Shown: positions 1-9,297, numbered from the stretch's first letter. The stretch: 64,000 nt of DNA from Marinobacterium iners DSM 11526 (GCF_900107855.1 NZ_FNRJ01000004.1:1-64000), one strand, 5' to 3'. Made by a program: numbers and translations. The notes: generated by a model not told the origin, from the letters alone.

Positions 1-81
1 GCTTGTAGCAACAACACAGACAATCAGAGCAACGTGACATATAAGCACGAGGCTCAATCAGATCCGGTTTGTACCAGTTTC

Positions 82-198
82 GCCTGGCGACCATAGAGAC
101 GTGGAACCACCTGATCCCATACCGAACTCAGCAGTGAAACGCGTCATCGCCGATGGTAGTGTGGGGCTTCCCCATGTGAGAGTAGGTCATCGCCAGGC
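82..198 (+). rRNA. rrf: 5S ribosomal RNA
   Basis: The terminal helix is visible: GCCTGGCGA at the 5' end pairs with TCGCCAGGC at the 3' end. The interior has the typical 5S blocks (CCACCTGATCCCAT, CCGAACTCAG, GAAACG, CGATGGTAGTGTGGGG, CATGTGAGAGTAGG). The 81 bases before it carry no gene and would be the 23S-5S spacer of an rRNA operon that lies mostly to the left of the window. Ends are placed from the pairing and may be off by one or two bases. Confidence 0.97.
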
Positions 199-210
199 AC
201 TTAATACCAG

Positions 211-242
211 AAACCCCGGTCTCGTTGAGGCCGGGGTTTTTG
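211..242 (+). terminator. rRNA operon intrinsic terminator
   Basis: AAACCCCGG and CCGGGGTTT form a strong GC stem around a short loop, followed by a T-run. It starts 12 bases after the 5S gene, as expected for the end of an rRNA operon. Confidence 0.9.
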
Positions 243-272
243 CATTGGGGCGAAGCACAGGCAGGCGCCAGA

Positions 273-310
273 CAAAAGAAAGGGCCCGGCGCATTCCCTG
301 CGGCGGGCCC
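273..310 (-). terminator. probable intrinsic terminator of the galU transcript
   Basis: An inverted repeat (GGGCCCG ... CGGGCCC with an inner CGC/GCG pairing) lies downstream of galU on its strand. Read on the minus strand it is followed by TTTCTTTTG. With the plus-strand rRNA terminator it separates two converging transcription units. Confidence 0.7.
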
Positions 311-348
311 TGTCACTGACTTCCCTGTCAGTCGCTGTTACCTTGCAT

Positions 349-1254
349 TTATTGTGACAATAACAGGCCATCGCCCACTATTTTATTTATGTATGCCTTC
401 AGGTCGGCTGCTGTTTCTGAGTGCTTGAGCCCAAATGCCAGGTTGGCCTGCAGCAGGCCCGATTTGTTTCCGCAGTCATACAGATCACCTGACATGGTAA
501 AAGCGTGAAGAAGGTCTCCCGATTCCACCAGTGATTTGATTGCATCAGTGAGTTGTATTTCTCCACCTGCGCCGGCTGTGGTTTTACGCAGCAGGTGCAT
601 GATCTTGCCTGGCAGGATATAACGACCGACTATGGCAAGGTTGGACGGTGCTTCGGACCGTGTAGGTTTTTCAACCAAATTATGCAGCTTTGAACTTGTA
701 CCGATGGCAGGCGGCATACCACCACAGTCAACGATTCCGTATCGCTCCACCTGATGTTCCGGTACCGCCTCAACCATGATCTGGCCGCACTGGTGCTCAT
801 AGTAGTGTGCAACCATTTGCTTTAGATCGCTGGACTCACCATTAGTGTCGATCAGCATGTCTGGTAGCATAACCGCAAAGTCTTCCTCGTCATGAATCAG
901 TTGAGCCGCACAGAGAACCGCATGTCCCAGGCCTAGGGCCTGATCCTGACGTACTGATATGAGCTGTGAACCTGTCGGGAGCGTATTGCGCACTGCCTGA
1001 AGCAGTTCCTCCTTGCCTTTCGCAGTCAGAGCCTCTTCCAGCTCCGCATTGCGATCAAAGTGATCCTCGATCGATTCCTTGCCACTACGTGTGACCAGAA
1101 TGATCTGAGTAAATCCTGCAGAAACCGCTTCTTCGACTACATATTGAATGACCGGTTTATCGACAACAGGCAACATCTCTTTTGGAATCGCTTTGCTGGC
1201 AGGCAAAACTCGAGTCCCAAGCCCGGCGACTGGAATAATGACTTTATTCAGCAT
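349..1254 (-). CDS. galU: UTP--glucose-1-phosphate uridylyltransferase (GalU)
   Basis: The 301-residue cytoplasmic enzyme makes UDP-glucose from UTP and glucose-1-phosphate, a precursor for lipopolysaccharide, exopolysaccharide and glycosylation. The N-terminus carries the nucleotidyltransferase signature (GLGTR at residues 11-15, then a PxxKxxPKEMLP-type segment). A VEKP motif lies in the second half. Length is normal for bacterial GalU. The start ATG is preceded by AGAAGGAA inside the 3' end of the small Cys-rich gene, and the two reading frames overlap by 11 bases, so translation may be coupled. An exopolysaccharide-type sugar transferase elsewhere in the window (48256-49542) could use nucleotide sugars derived from its product. 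Family assignment is secure. Confidence 0.96.
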   Translation of the reverse strand: MLNKVIIPVAGLGTRVLPASKAIPKEMLPVVDKPVIQYVVEEAVSAGFTQIILVTRSGKESIEDHFDRNAELEEALTAKGKEELLQAVRNTLPTGSQLISVRQDQALGLGHAVLCAAQLIHDEEDFAVMLPDMLIDTNGESSDLKQMVAHYYEHQCGQIMVEAVPEHQVERYGIVDCGGMPPAIGTSSKLHNLVEKPTRSEAPSNLAIVGRYILPGKIMHLLRKTTAGAGGEIQLTDAIKSLVESGDLLHAFTMSGDLYDCGNKSGLLQANLAFGLKHSETAADLKAYINKIVGDGLLLSQ

Positions 1255-1390
1255 TTTCGGATTCCTTCTGTTGTCGTGACTGTTCTTCCTGCCACAGTCT
1301 CAACTCTTCGTAATAGGTGTCCCACACGCATGGCTCGCAGCCATTTTCGCAGCACTCGCCATCTGCAGGTGGTGTCGGTTTGTCGCTCAT
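1244..1390 (-). CDS. small Cys-rich oxidoreductase-like domain protein
   Basis: This 48-residue frame (begins MSDKPTPPADGECC) has a GGAG ribosome binding site six bases before its ATG and ends inside the galU start region. It has the cluster CCENGCEPCVWDTYYEEL, which resembles the short 'oxidoreductase-like' domain (PF09791) found in small proteins of proteobacteria and in some mitochondrial proteins. The four cysteines suggest metal or disulfide chemistry, but function is not known to me. It starts 23 bases after the LysR stop on the same strand, so lysR, this gene and galU could form one transcript. The real-gene call rests on RBS, motif and overlap. Confidence 0.72.
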   Translation of the reverse strand: MSDKPTPPADGECCENGCEPCVWDTYYEELRLWQEEQSRQQKESENAE

Positions 1391-1413
1391 TATCGACTCC
1401 ATCAAAATGGCCT

Positions 1414-2313
1414 TCATTCTAACTGGTCATGCTGTTTTGCTCCACGAACAGCTTCCTTAATCATGGCAGCGAGTTTTTGCACCCCGGGTCTAGCCAGCTC
1501 ACCATCGGTTAGGATCAGGTAAAGGTCAGCATAGCGTTCGGCACCGACTTCAAGCTGAAGAGGCTTGAGCTGTCCAGATTCAATCGCACTGGCTGCATGT
1601 GTCATTGGGTACCATGCATATCCGATACCTTTTGTTGCCGCCATTATCGACGTGGAAACATTACTGAGAGTCCAGCGCTGGTCAGCCCCAAGCCAACCTG
1701 CGTCATCATTGCGACTGCCAGAATCACGTACGACCAGTTGGCGGTGTTGACGCAAATCCTCCAGGCTCAGTGGACGGTCAAGTTGATGAAGGGGATGTTC
1801 AGGATGTGCACATGCTAGAAAGCGAATCTGCAGTAAACGCTCACCCAGAAAGCCTGGCGGGAGTCGACCGCTGATGGCCATGTCTACGTCTCGCTTGAGC
1901 ACGGCTTCGTCACTGCCGCTGAGGACCGTTTCAAGCAAGGTGATGCGCGTCTGTGGATGGGTGGCAGCATAATTGGCGAGGGTATCGAGCATTAACTCCT
2001 TCGGGAAAATGGTATCCATTGCGATATGAATTTGTGCTTCATAGCCCATCCCAAACTGTTCAGCCAGTTGTTCAGCCTGCTCCGCCTGTTCGAGCAGGCG
2101 CCTTGCATGATGACACAAGGCTTCTCCTGCTTCAGTGAGGACTGCCCGGCGCCCTTCCAGCCGAAACACGCGAACATTAAGGCCTGACTCCAGTTTTTGA
2201 ACTGAATAACTGATGGCCGACTGGCTTTTGCCAAGACGTTCGGCTGCCTTGGCGTACCCTCCGGCATCCACAACTGCAAGCATGGCCTGCCACTGTTCCA
2301 GTGATATCTGCAT
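1414..2313 (-). CDS. LysR family transcriptional regulator
   Basis: The 299-residue protein has an N-terminal winged helix-turn-helix (about residues 5-62, with the typical AAERLGKSQSAISYSVQKLE stretch) and a C-terminal periplasmic-binding-like effector domain (about 90-290). It is transcribed away from the azoreductase gene, with about 115 bases between the two starts. LysR regulators commonly control the divergent neighbour, so it probably regulates azoR, perhaps in response to quinones or other electrophiles; that part is inference. The effector cannot be read from the sequence. Confidence 0.9.
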   Translation of the reverse strand: MQISLEQWQAMLAVVDAGGYAKAAERLGKSQSAISYSVQKLESGLNVRVFRLEGRRAVLTEAGEALCHHARRLLEQAEQAEQLAEQFGMGYEAQIHIAMDTIFPKELMLDTLANYAATHPQTRITLLETVLSGSDEAVLKRDVDMAISGRLPPGFLGERLLQIRFLACAHPEHPLHQLDRPLSLEDLRQHRQLVVRDSGSRNDDAGWLGADQRWTLSNVSTSIMAATKGIGYAWYPMTHAASAIESGQLKPLQLEVGAERYADLYLILTDGELARPGVQKLAAMIKEAVRGAKQHDQLE

Positions 2314-2428
2314 ACGCCCTCGAACGATCTATTTTGTTGTTCAAACCAAACATGATTTTACTGTTTTATATAGACCGTGTTGATATGAAAATGTTGCCTG
2401 AATTAACGATTGAGGTTGAACTTAAACA

Positions 2429-3022
2429 ATGGCGACTCTTCTTCATATACGCAGCAGTATCTTTGGTGACAGCGGGCAGTCGTCCGTATTGGCCAATGAT
2501 TTCATTACACAGTGGCATCTGAACCACGACAAGGCTGAGGTTGTTACGCGTGATCTGATTTCAGACCCTTTGCCTCTGCTTGATGCCGAGTTGGTGTCGG
2601 CGTTGGTGAGTTCAGCTGAAAGTCGCACAGCGAAACAGCAATCCATCGTGAATTTGGCAAATCGCTTGCTGGCAGAAGTCCGCTCGGCCGATCAGATCCT
2701 GATCGGAGTTCCAATGTACAACTTTGGAATCCCAGTGCAGATGAAGGCCTGGTTCGACCTGCTTGCTCGTAGTGGTGTGACATTTAAGTATACGGATCAG
2801 GGGTCTGTCGGGTTACTTGAAGACAAGCCGGTGGTACTGATTGCAACGAGAGGCGGTCAGTATAAGGATGGGGGATATGACTTCCAGATTCCATTTGTAA
2901 AACAGTTCCTGGGCTTTCTCGGCCTCAAGGATGTACGAACCGTTTACGCAGAAGGCCTGAATATGGGGGAGCCTACTCAGGCTGAGTCTCTGAGCGCCGC
3001 ACGTGCAGAACTTCAGTCGTGA
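2429..3022 (+). CDS. azoR: FMN-dependent NADH-azoreductase
   Basis: The 197-residue flavodoxin-like protein matches the AzoR/AcpD family: N-terminal phosphate-binding region (RSSIFGDSGQSS), the PMYNFGIPVQMKAWFD block (about residues 92-107), and the ATRGGQY segment near residue 140. Members are homodimeric cytosolic flavoenzymes that reduce azo dyes and quinones using NADH. In a phenol/catechol-degrading cell, quinone reduction would be protective (inference). The ATG fits the flavodoxin start. The gene stands divergent to a LysR regulator and ends before the GGDEF-EAL gene. Confidence 0.9.
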   Translation: MATLLHIRSSIFGDSGQSSVLANDFITQWHLNHDKAEVVTRDLISDPLPLLDAELVSALVSSAESRTAKQQSIVNLANRLLAEVRSADQILIGVPMYNFGIPVQMKAWFDLLARSGVTFKYTDQGSVGLLEDKPVVLIATRGGQYKDGGYDFQIPFVKQFLGFLGLKDVRTVYAEGLNMGEPTQAESLSAARAELQS

Positions 3023-3109
3023 GACGTTTTTATACAAAACATAACTTTGCTGTTGAGGAGCCTTGTGGCAAGCTCATGAAAAATAAATACAAAAAGCAGG
3101 AAACAACCT

Positions 3110-5923
3110 GTGTTTTTTTCACGCTTGCACCACAAACTGCTGTTGCTCTGGCTTCTGTCACTAGCCGGAGCATTGATGTTTGTTGGCCTGATATTCACAC
3201 TGATGCTTGGGCATACAAGGGAGCAGCAGTCACTCCATGAGTTGGAACAGGCGCGTCATTTTCTGGCCGGACGCTGGGATACCGCCCGGCAGGCTGTAGA
3301 GGAGCAGCTGGATCAGCTTGCAGGACAGTCAGAGCTTGCTTTACCTGATTCACCCGGTAATAACGAGAGACTCGAAACCGAACTGGAGTTACTTGCATTG
3401 AGGCTGCTCCGTCGGCTTGAGACACGAGGTCTGGACTATCTCGCCATCCATGATGAGCGAGGTCAGTTACAGGCCATGGCCTGTCGGTGTCAGGGTGGTG
3501 ACAGGCTTTATGCCTACAATACAAAGCCCCTTGGCCGCACCGGTTTCCGAATACGACCCTCAGATGATGAGCCCTCCTACCAGAGCCACTTCCTTCCGTA
3601 TGATTTGTTGCGACTGTCCCTGCCCAGTCATTCAGAGCCTGTGATTGCTCGCACGCGAGACCAGCTCTACCTGTTGGGGTGGCAGGACGTGCCGGGTGGT
3701 TCAAGGCTTCAAGGTGGAGTAAAACTCAGCGATGATACGGTAGGCCACCTTGCGCACCGGCTTGAATACCCGGTGCTGTTACAGGCCGAAGAACTCAGTG
3801 TAGGGCAAGGATTCGAGTCACGACTCTCGTTACAACGCTTACAGCAACTTGAACGGAGTCAGCAAGGCTGGGTCGGGGCGGATGATGAATACTACGGTGC
3901 TATTACGTTTGCTGAGCCAGGAATTGAAGCGCGATTGATTTTCGCGGTACCGGTTAAAGGCTTGGGCCATGAGCTGGAGACGCTTGGGCAGTCGATGCTG
4001 GTACTTTTACTGCTTGCTCTGGTTGGGTTTACCCCGTTGGGTGGCTGGTTCATAAGTCGGGTGATTACACGCCCGCTGGGCAAGCTGTCGCTTGCAGTAC
4101 AGAACCTGAAAGAAGGCAACTATCAACGTATTGAGGGATTTGATCAAAAAAGCGACCTGGGTCGCCTGGCATCGTCATTCAACACCATGGTGACGGCGCT
4201 CAATGAGCGTGAAGAAGCGCTAAGGGACAGTAGTCGTGAATTGCGGCAGTTGTCTGCTGCACTGGAACAAAGTCCAGCCTGTATTATCATCACGGATCTC
4301 CAAGGCATTATTCAGTATGTTAATCCGGGTTTTTGCCGTGTGACAGGCTATAGCGCTGCTGATGTGAAAGGGCGGCCGGTTAGTCTGCTTAAATCCTCTT
4401 CAACCCATGCTGACACCTTTGGTCAGCTCTGGAGTTCACTAAGCAGTAAGGGCGAGTGGCATGGCGAGCTGCTCAACCAGCGCAAGAATGGTGAGCAGTT
4501 CTGGGTGGCGGCTACCATTTCAGTGTTGCGTGACGAGCAGGGTCAGCCAGATCGCTATCTGGCCATTGAGGAAGATATTTCACTGCGTAAAAGTTACGAA
4601 GAGCAACTGTTTCACCGCAGCAATTATGATGCACTCACGGATCTTCCAAATCGAGAATTGATCCAGGATCGTTTGCAGCAGGCAATTGAAATGGCTGAGG
4701 CGCAGCAGCATCAGGTTGCTGTTCTGTTCATCAATCTATTGCAATTCCGTCGCGTGAATGAAGTCCAGGGTCATCAGGCAGGAGATACACTACTCTGTCA
4801 GGCCGCTCAACGCTTGCAGCAGGTACATTCGCCCCTGGAAAGCCTCGGTCGGATTGGCAGTGACGAGTTTGTGGTCGTTGTTCCAGAAGTGACTCGCATG
4901 CAGGCGGTTGAAAATCTCACGCGCTGTCTGTTACAGCAGTTTGATGTCCCTTTTCAGCTTAGTGATACCGAGGTCCGTGTGGCGGCCTGTATCGGTATTG
5001 CCCTGTACCCTGACGATGGATTGCGCGCTGATATGCTGCTGCGTCATGCTGATGCGGCAATGCAACAAGTGCGCATGCGCAAGGAAGCGGGTTACTGTTT
5101 TTTCATGGAAGAGATGAATGAACATGCACGGCACTCACTTGAGATGGAGCAGGCGCTGCATGATGCGCTTGAGCGAAACGAATTTGTACTTTGGTATCAG
5201 CCACTGCTTGATCTGAAAACCCGCCGCATTACAGGTGTTGAGGCACTTGTGCGCTGGCACCGTCCGGGTTACGGGCTGGTTCCACCGGACGAATTTATTC
5301 CAAGGGCTGAAGAAAGCGGTCAGATTTTGCCACTCGGACACTGGGTACTGGCCGAGGCCATTCGTCAGGCAGCCAGTTGGCAACGACAGATGGGGCTGAA
5401 GCTGAATATCGCAGTGAATATTTCTCCCCGACAGATTCAGCAGCCCGATTTTGTGCAGCAGGTTAAACAGCTGTTGATTATTCATGAGCTGACGCCAGGC
5501 AGCCTGGAGCTTGAAATTACCGAGTCTATTTTTCTCGATGTTGAAGCAGAAGGCCGCACTATTGAAACATTGAAGCAATTGAGAAGCTTTGGTGTACGCC
5601 TGTCGATTGATGACTTTGGTACGGGGTTCTCGGCTCTGGGTTACCTGAAGCGTTTTCCTGTAGATATTCTCAAGATTGATCGCCAATTCGTGCGAGATAT
5701 TCATATGGATCAAGACGCTGCAACGCTGTGTCAGGCGATTATCTGGATGGCCAGGGGACTGCACATGGAAGTGATTGCCGAGGGTGTTGAACTGGAAGAG
5801 CAACTCGACATTCTGGCTGAATCGGGAGCCGATGTAGTGCAGGGGTATTACATCGCGAAACCGCAGCCGGCTGAATGTCTGCCTCAGATCTTTGAACGAT
5901 ATGAAGACAGAAAGGCAATTTGA
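3110..5923 (+). CDS. membrane HAMP-PAS-GGDEF-EAL protein, predicted c-di-GMP phosphodiesterase
   Basis: A 937-residue protein starting at GTG after AGCAGGA. Transmembrane segment 1 is at about residues 9-31, a periplasmic sensor region of about 250 residues with no family I recognise follows, then segment 2 at about 296-318, HAMP, one PAS domain, GGDEF and EAL. The GGDEF site is degenerate: IGSDEF at 582-587, and the metal-binding Asp position reads INLLQFRRVN. The EAL domain keeps EALVRW (E711), the ITES, DDFGTG, KID, AEGVE and QGY motifs. Prediction: degrades c-di-GMP, with GGDEF perhaps acting as a GTP sensor. An overlapping 298-residue frame on the other strand is a shadow. Confidence 0.92.
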   Translation: MFFSRLHHKLLLLWLLSLAGALMFVGLIFTLMLGHTREQQSLHELEQARHFLAGRWDTARQAVEEQLDQLAGQSELALPDSPGNNERLETELELLALRLLRRLETRGLDYLAIHDERGQLQAMACRCQGGDRLYAYNTKPLGRTGFRIRPSDDEPSYQSHFLPYDLLRLSLPSHSEPVIARTRDQLYLLGWQDVPGGSRLQGGVKLSDDTVGHLAHRLEYPVLLQAEELSVGQGFESRLSLQRLQQLERSQQGWVGADDEYYGAITFAEPGIEARLIFAVPVKGLGHELETLGQSMLVLLLLALVGFTPLGGWFISRVITRPLGKLSLAVQNLKEGNYQRIEGFDQKSDLGRLASSFNTMVTALNEREEALRDSSRELRQLSAALEQSPACIIITDLQGIIQYVNPGFCRVTGYSAADVKGRPVSLLKSSSTHADTFGQLWSSLSSKGEWHGELLNQRKNGEQFWVAATISVLRDEQGQPDRYLAIEEDISLRKSYEEQLFHRSNYDALTDLPNRELIQDRLQQAIEMAEAQQHQVAVLFINLLQFRRVNEVQGHQAGDTLLCQAAQRLQQVHSPLESLGRIGSDEFVVVVPEVTRMQAVENLTRCLLQQFDVPFQLSDTEVRVAACIGIALYPDDGLRADMLLRHADAAMQQVRMRKEAGYCFFMEEMNEHARHSLEMEQALHDALERNEFVLWYQPLLDLKTRRITGVEALVRWHRPGYGLVPPDEFIPRAEESGQILPLGHWVLAEAIRQAASWQRQMGLKLNIAVNISPRQIQQPDFVQQVKQLLIIHELTPGSLELEITESIFLDVEAEGRTIETLKQLRSFGVRLSIDDFGTGFSALGYLKRFPVDILKIDRQFVRDIHMDQDAATLCQAIIWMARGLHMEVIAEGVELEEQLDILAESGADVVQGYYIAKPQPAECLPQIFERYEDRKAI

Positions 5924-5942
5924 CGTAATTTGAACTAGAAAT

Positions 5943-6018
<76 letters not shown>

Positions 6019-6025
6019 ATTTGGA

Positions 6026-6101
6026 TGGCATCCCGTAGGGGGTTCGAACCCCTGTTACCGCCGTGAAAGGGCGGTGTCCTGGACCACTAGACGAACGGGA
6101 C
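6026..6101 (-). tRNA. tRNA-Glu (TTC)
   Basis: The 76-base tRNA has anticodon TTC (CCCTTTCACGG), GGTTCGAACC in the T arm and encoded CCA. It is first in this minus-strand pair, seven bases before tRNA-Gly. The first acceptor pair is G1-U72, unlike the G1-C72 of the copy at 9499-9574. It is identical to the copy at 9298-9373. Confidence 0.97.
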
Positions 6102-6136
6102 GCGGTACAATCAGACTGTGCCTGACAGCGGTGCGA

Positions 6137-6165
6137 ATATTAATAACAGAGATTTTTCCGGTCAA
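6137..6165 (-). promoter_or_regulatory. sigma70 promoter of the minus-strand tRNA pair
   Basis: Read on the minus strand, TTGACC (6165-6160) and TAATAT (6142-6137) are separated by exactly 17 bases. Transcription would start about 30 bases before tRNA-Glu. The hexamers and spacing are the same as those before the plus-strand tRNA array. Confidence 0.85.
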
Positions 6166-6224
6166 GCGTTTTCTTTCGTTTTTTGTTATAGAATCAAAGT
6201 CTTCTGTTTAACTCGGATGGACAT

Positions 6225-7007
6225 GTGCCGATGAGCCCGACTGAAACCGGCCTAATCATCGTGGCTGTAGTGGTGGTGATGGCGATGATAGCCTTCAGTA
6301 TTCAGACGGTTGAAAATCAACGTCGTGAACGTCGCATGCGCCTGCTTATGCTGAAAGACCAGATTCGCCGGGCTGATCATCTGCTGCACACTTTGCCTGA
6401 GCATTACATCACCCGTGAGATTCGCGATGTGCTGGTCAGATATCTGCAGAATCGCTGGAAGCAGGTGATGGAGCTGGAAAACACATCTGAAAATCGACAG
6501 AAACTGTCTGAGATGGAAGCCTTCGCCGCTCAACCTTTACCTGTGGTTGAACATCCACCCGGTTCCATGACGTTGCACACTGATCGTAATCATGCTCAAC
6601 GCACTGCAGCTCTGTTGCGGGAGCTGTTCCAGTTTTTGACAGAGCTGCAGAACGGTGGGCTTCTGCCTCCGGCCACAACACGGGATGTCATCTATCAGGT
6701 GAAGGAAGCCTATACCCGTACACGCATTGATGTTGAGATTATGGAAGCGCTTGAAGTCGAGCAGCAAAGAGGACCGGCCCCAGCCTTGCCGCGCTATAGT
6801 ACGGCAGCAGGCAAGTTGCAACGGCTCAATCAGACCCAGCAATTGGATCGCCAGATCTATGAGCTAAGTGCGCATATGGATAAACTCCAGGCGCTTGTTG
6901 AGCGTGAACGTCTGCTGCGCGAAGCGGAAGAGGAGCGCAAGCGGGCCGAAGAGGCAGCAAAAGAAGACAAGTTCAAGCCTAAATCGATTACAGACTATCG
7001 GCGTTAA
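6225..7007 (+). CDS. membrane-anchored helical protein of unknown function
   Basis: I do not recognise this 260-residue protein. A single N-terminal transmembrane helix (about residues 9-26, LIIVAVVVVMAMIAFSI) is followed by a charged, mostly helical cytoplasmic part. The last 60 residues (ERERLLREAEEERKRAEEAA) look like a coiled coil. There is no enzymatic motif. The start could be GTG 6225 or ATG 6231; both give the same body. It lies between the minus-strand tRNA pair and a PAS-GGDEF-EAL gene, inside the segment bounded by inverted tRNA genes. A scaffolding or envelope role is possible but is only a guess. Confidence 0.8.
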   Translation: MPMSPTETGLIIVAVVVVMAMIAFSIQTVENQRRERRMRLLMLKDQIRRADHLLHTLPEHYITREIRDVLVRYLQNRWKQVMELENTSENRQKLSEMEAFAAQPLPVVEHPPGSMTLHTDRNHAQRTAALLRELFQFLTELQNGGLLPPATTRDVIYQVKEAYTRTRIDVEIMEALEVEQQRGPAPALPRYSTAAGKLQRLNQTQQLDRQIYELSAHMDKLQALVERERLLREAEEERKRAEEAAKEDKFKPKSITDYRR

Positions 7008-7089
7008 GTATTCACGAAGCAGTCATAAATCTCTACAATCGCGTGCAATTAAGAAATTGCTTATATAAAAGGCGCTTGCCAGCAAGAAT

Positions 7090-9237
7090 GTGCCGTTTAC
7101 AATGCCGAGGGAATCTGTGCCCCCACAAACGACCAGCCTTAACACCTCCGTTGATGAGCAGTTGCGCATCATGCAGGCGAGTCTTGAACATCTTTCTGAT
7201 CTTGTGGTGGTGACGGATGCGGACCTGACGCCCCCGGGTCCGCGTATTGTCTATGTCAATCAGGCCGTTATTGAACGTACGGGCTATGACCGTGAACGGC
7301 TGATAGGCGCCAGCCCGCGTCTGTTTCAGGGAAAAGATACCTGTAGAGAAGCGCTGAATCGAATCGGCAATGCCTTGCGCCGCGGTGAAAGGGTGCGCGA
7401 AGAGTTGCTGAATTATACCAGCAGTGGCGATGCGTATTGGATCGGCATCAGCATAGTGCCTCTTTTTGATGACAGCGGGCAGCTCACACACTTTGTCAGT
7501 ACCCAAAGTGATATTACCTCACGCAAGCGCATTGAATCCGATCTGCTGCTGTTTCGCCAGGCGATCGACCAAAGTCCTTCCAGCGTCATTATTACTGACA
7601 ACAATGGGCATATTACCTACGTTAATAACGGCTTTGAGATCAACTCCGGCTACAGTCGTGACGATGTTTTGGGGCGAACACCCGGCTTCCGGGCCTGGGC
7701 ACCTAAAAGTGAGGTTGAAAAGAGGGCTTTCTGGGACCGTCTAGATAGTGGTTTGCCCTGGCGAGGTGAGTTCGTTAATCGGCATAAACAGGGACACCGC
7801 GTGGTCAAGCGCGCCGTAGTTTCACCGGTGCGTAATATGGAAGGAAACATCAGCCATTTCCTGTCGGTCGAGCAGGATATTACGGCGGAAAAGGAGGCCC
7901 TGTCTCAACTGGAGTATTTGGCCTACCACGACCCCGTGACTCAGATGCCCAACCGTCGCCTGCTGCAGCAGAGGGTCGAAGCATTGCTCCATGCTCCACT
8001 CATTGCTCCGTCAGCTGCACTGTTGCTGATAGATCTGGATGATTTCAAACGGATCAACGATGCGCATGGTCATGGATTTGGCGATCGAGTGCTGCAGAAA
8101 ATCGGCTCTCGTCTGCAAAAACAGCTGTTAAGTGAGAGCGAATTGGTCGCTCGCCTTGGGGGTGATGAGTTTGGCGTGCTTTTGTGCGGCCGAACAACAG
8201 ATGCCGAGTCTGACCTGATCTGGAGATTGGAGGCCTTGAGCCAACAGTTGGCCAGACCACTCAATATTGATGGTGAAACACTACTGCTTGCCGGCAGCAT
8301 TGGTGTTGCCAGAATTCCGCAACATGGTCGCAGCTTTGTAACCCTGCAGCGCAATGCCGATCTTGCTCTGTACAAGGCCAAGGCTGATGGTAAGGGAGGC
8401 TACGCCACGTTCACGGCGGAGCTGAACGTGGCGGCTCAACGCAGGGTAAGGCTTGAAGAATCACTTCGCCTCACGATTCTGCGGGATGAGCTCAGCCTTG
8501 CTGTACAGTCACAGTTCGGGCCCGCTGGCGATATTCGGGGGGCCGAGGTCCTGGTGCGCTGGTTGCGTGGTCCGGAAGGCGTTCCGGTGTCGCCCGCTGA
8601 GTTTATACCGGTGGCGGAAGCTTCCGGTCTCATCAAGCCTCTGACATTGACGGTGTTCAGGCAGGCGCTTGAGATTGCGGCGCAACTCAAGGCTGCCGGC
8701 TTGCGAATTCCGCTGTCAATCAATCTCAGTTCGGATCTGTTCCGTGATAGTGCGCTGATCGATGCACTGGTCGATCTGGTGGCTGATAGCGTTGTAACAC
8801 CTGACGCGTTGATGCTTGAAATCACCGAAAGCCTGTTTATCGATACTCATCCGGACTTGTTGCGGAACATGGCGCGGCTGGCGGAGCTGGGGTTTGCCTT
8901 TTCATTGGACGACTTCGGTACAGGGTACTCCAATCTGGCCTATCTGAAGCGTTTGCACTTGAGTGAGCTCAAGATCGATAAGAGTTTTGTGGATGGTTTA
9001 CCGCAGGATGAAGATAACCGGGCCATTGTACTTTCGATTATCTCGATCGCTCGCCAGTTAAGACTTAGAGTTGTAGCAGAAGGTGTTGAAACGTCTGCGC
9101 AGGCTGACTTTCTTGTCGCCCATGGCTGTGAGCTGTTGCAGGGCTATTTGCTTCACAAGCCATCGCCTGCCGAGGAGTGGCTGGGGCAGCTAATGGACGG
9201 TATAGAAAAAAACTGTCGAAAGGGGGTTGACCACTAA
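7090..9237 (+). CDS. cytoplasmic PAS-PAS-GGDEF-EAL bifunctional c-di-GMP protein
   Basis: A 715-residue protein without membrane segments. PAS domains lie at about residues 25-150 and 155-275, then GGDEF at about 285-445 and EAL at about 455-705. The GGDEF site is intact (GGDEF 357-361, with LIDLDDFKRIND upstream). The EAL signature reads EVL (486-488), but the ITES, DDFGTG, KID, AEGVE and QGY motifs are present, so phosphodiesterase activity is possible. The first PAS has SPRLFQG, resembling a LOV-type loop without the photoactive Cys. Starts are GTG 7090 or ATG 7102. Its stop overlaps the -35 of the downstream tRNA promoter. Confidence 0.93.
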   Translation: MPFTMPRESVPPQTTSLNTSVDEQLRIMQASLEHLSDLVVVTDADLTPPGPRIVYVNQAVIERTGYDRERLIGASPRLFQGKDTCREALNRIGNALRRGERVREELLNYTSSGDAYWIGISIVPLFDDSGQLTHFVSTQSDITSRKRIESDLLLFRQAIDQSPSSVIITDNNGHITYVNNGFEINSGYSRDDVLGRTPGFRAWAPKSEVEKRAFWDRLDSGLPWRGEFVNRHKQGHRVVKRAVVSPVRNMEGNISHFLSVEQDITAEKEALSQLEYLAYHDPVTQMPNRRLLQQRVEALLHAPLIAPSAALLLIDLDDFKRINDAHGHGFGDRVLQKIGSRLQKQLLSESELVARLGGDEFGVLLCGRTTDAESDLIWRLEALSQQLARPLNIDGETLLLAGSIGVARIPQHGRSFVTLQRNADLALYKAKADGKGGYATFTAELNVAAQRRVRLEESLRLTILRDELSLAVQSQFGPAGDIRGAEVLVRWLRGPEGVPVSPAEFIPVAEASGLIKPLTLTVFRQALEIAAQLKAAGLRIPLSINLSSDLFRDSALIDALVDLVADSVVTPDALMLEITESLFIDTHPDLLRNMARLAELGFAFSLDDFGTGYSNLAYLKRLHLSELKIDKSFVDGLPQDEDNRAIVLSIISIARQLRLRVVAEGVETSAQADFLVAHGCELLQGYLLHKPSPAEEWLGQLMDGIEKNCRKGVDH

Positions 9238-9255
9238 AAGGCCCATACGTAATAT
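9227..9255 (+). promoter_or_regulatory. sigma70 promoter of the plus-strand tRNA array
   Basis: TTGACC (9227-9232), a 17-base spacer and TAATAT (9250-9255), then a GC-rich stretch before the predicted start site as is common for stable RNA promoters. The -35 lies over the last codons of the GGDEF-EAL gene. Confidence 0.85.
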
Positions 9256-9297
9256 ATGCGCCTCCTCGATGAGGAAAGCGAAAGCGCTCAAGACTGT

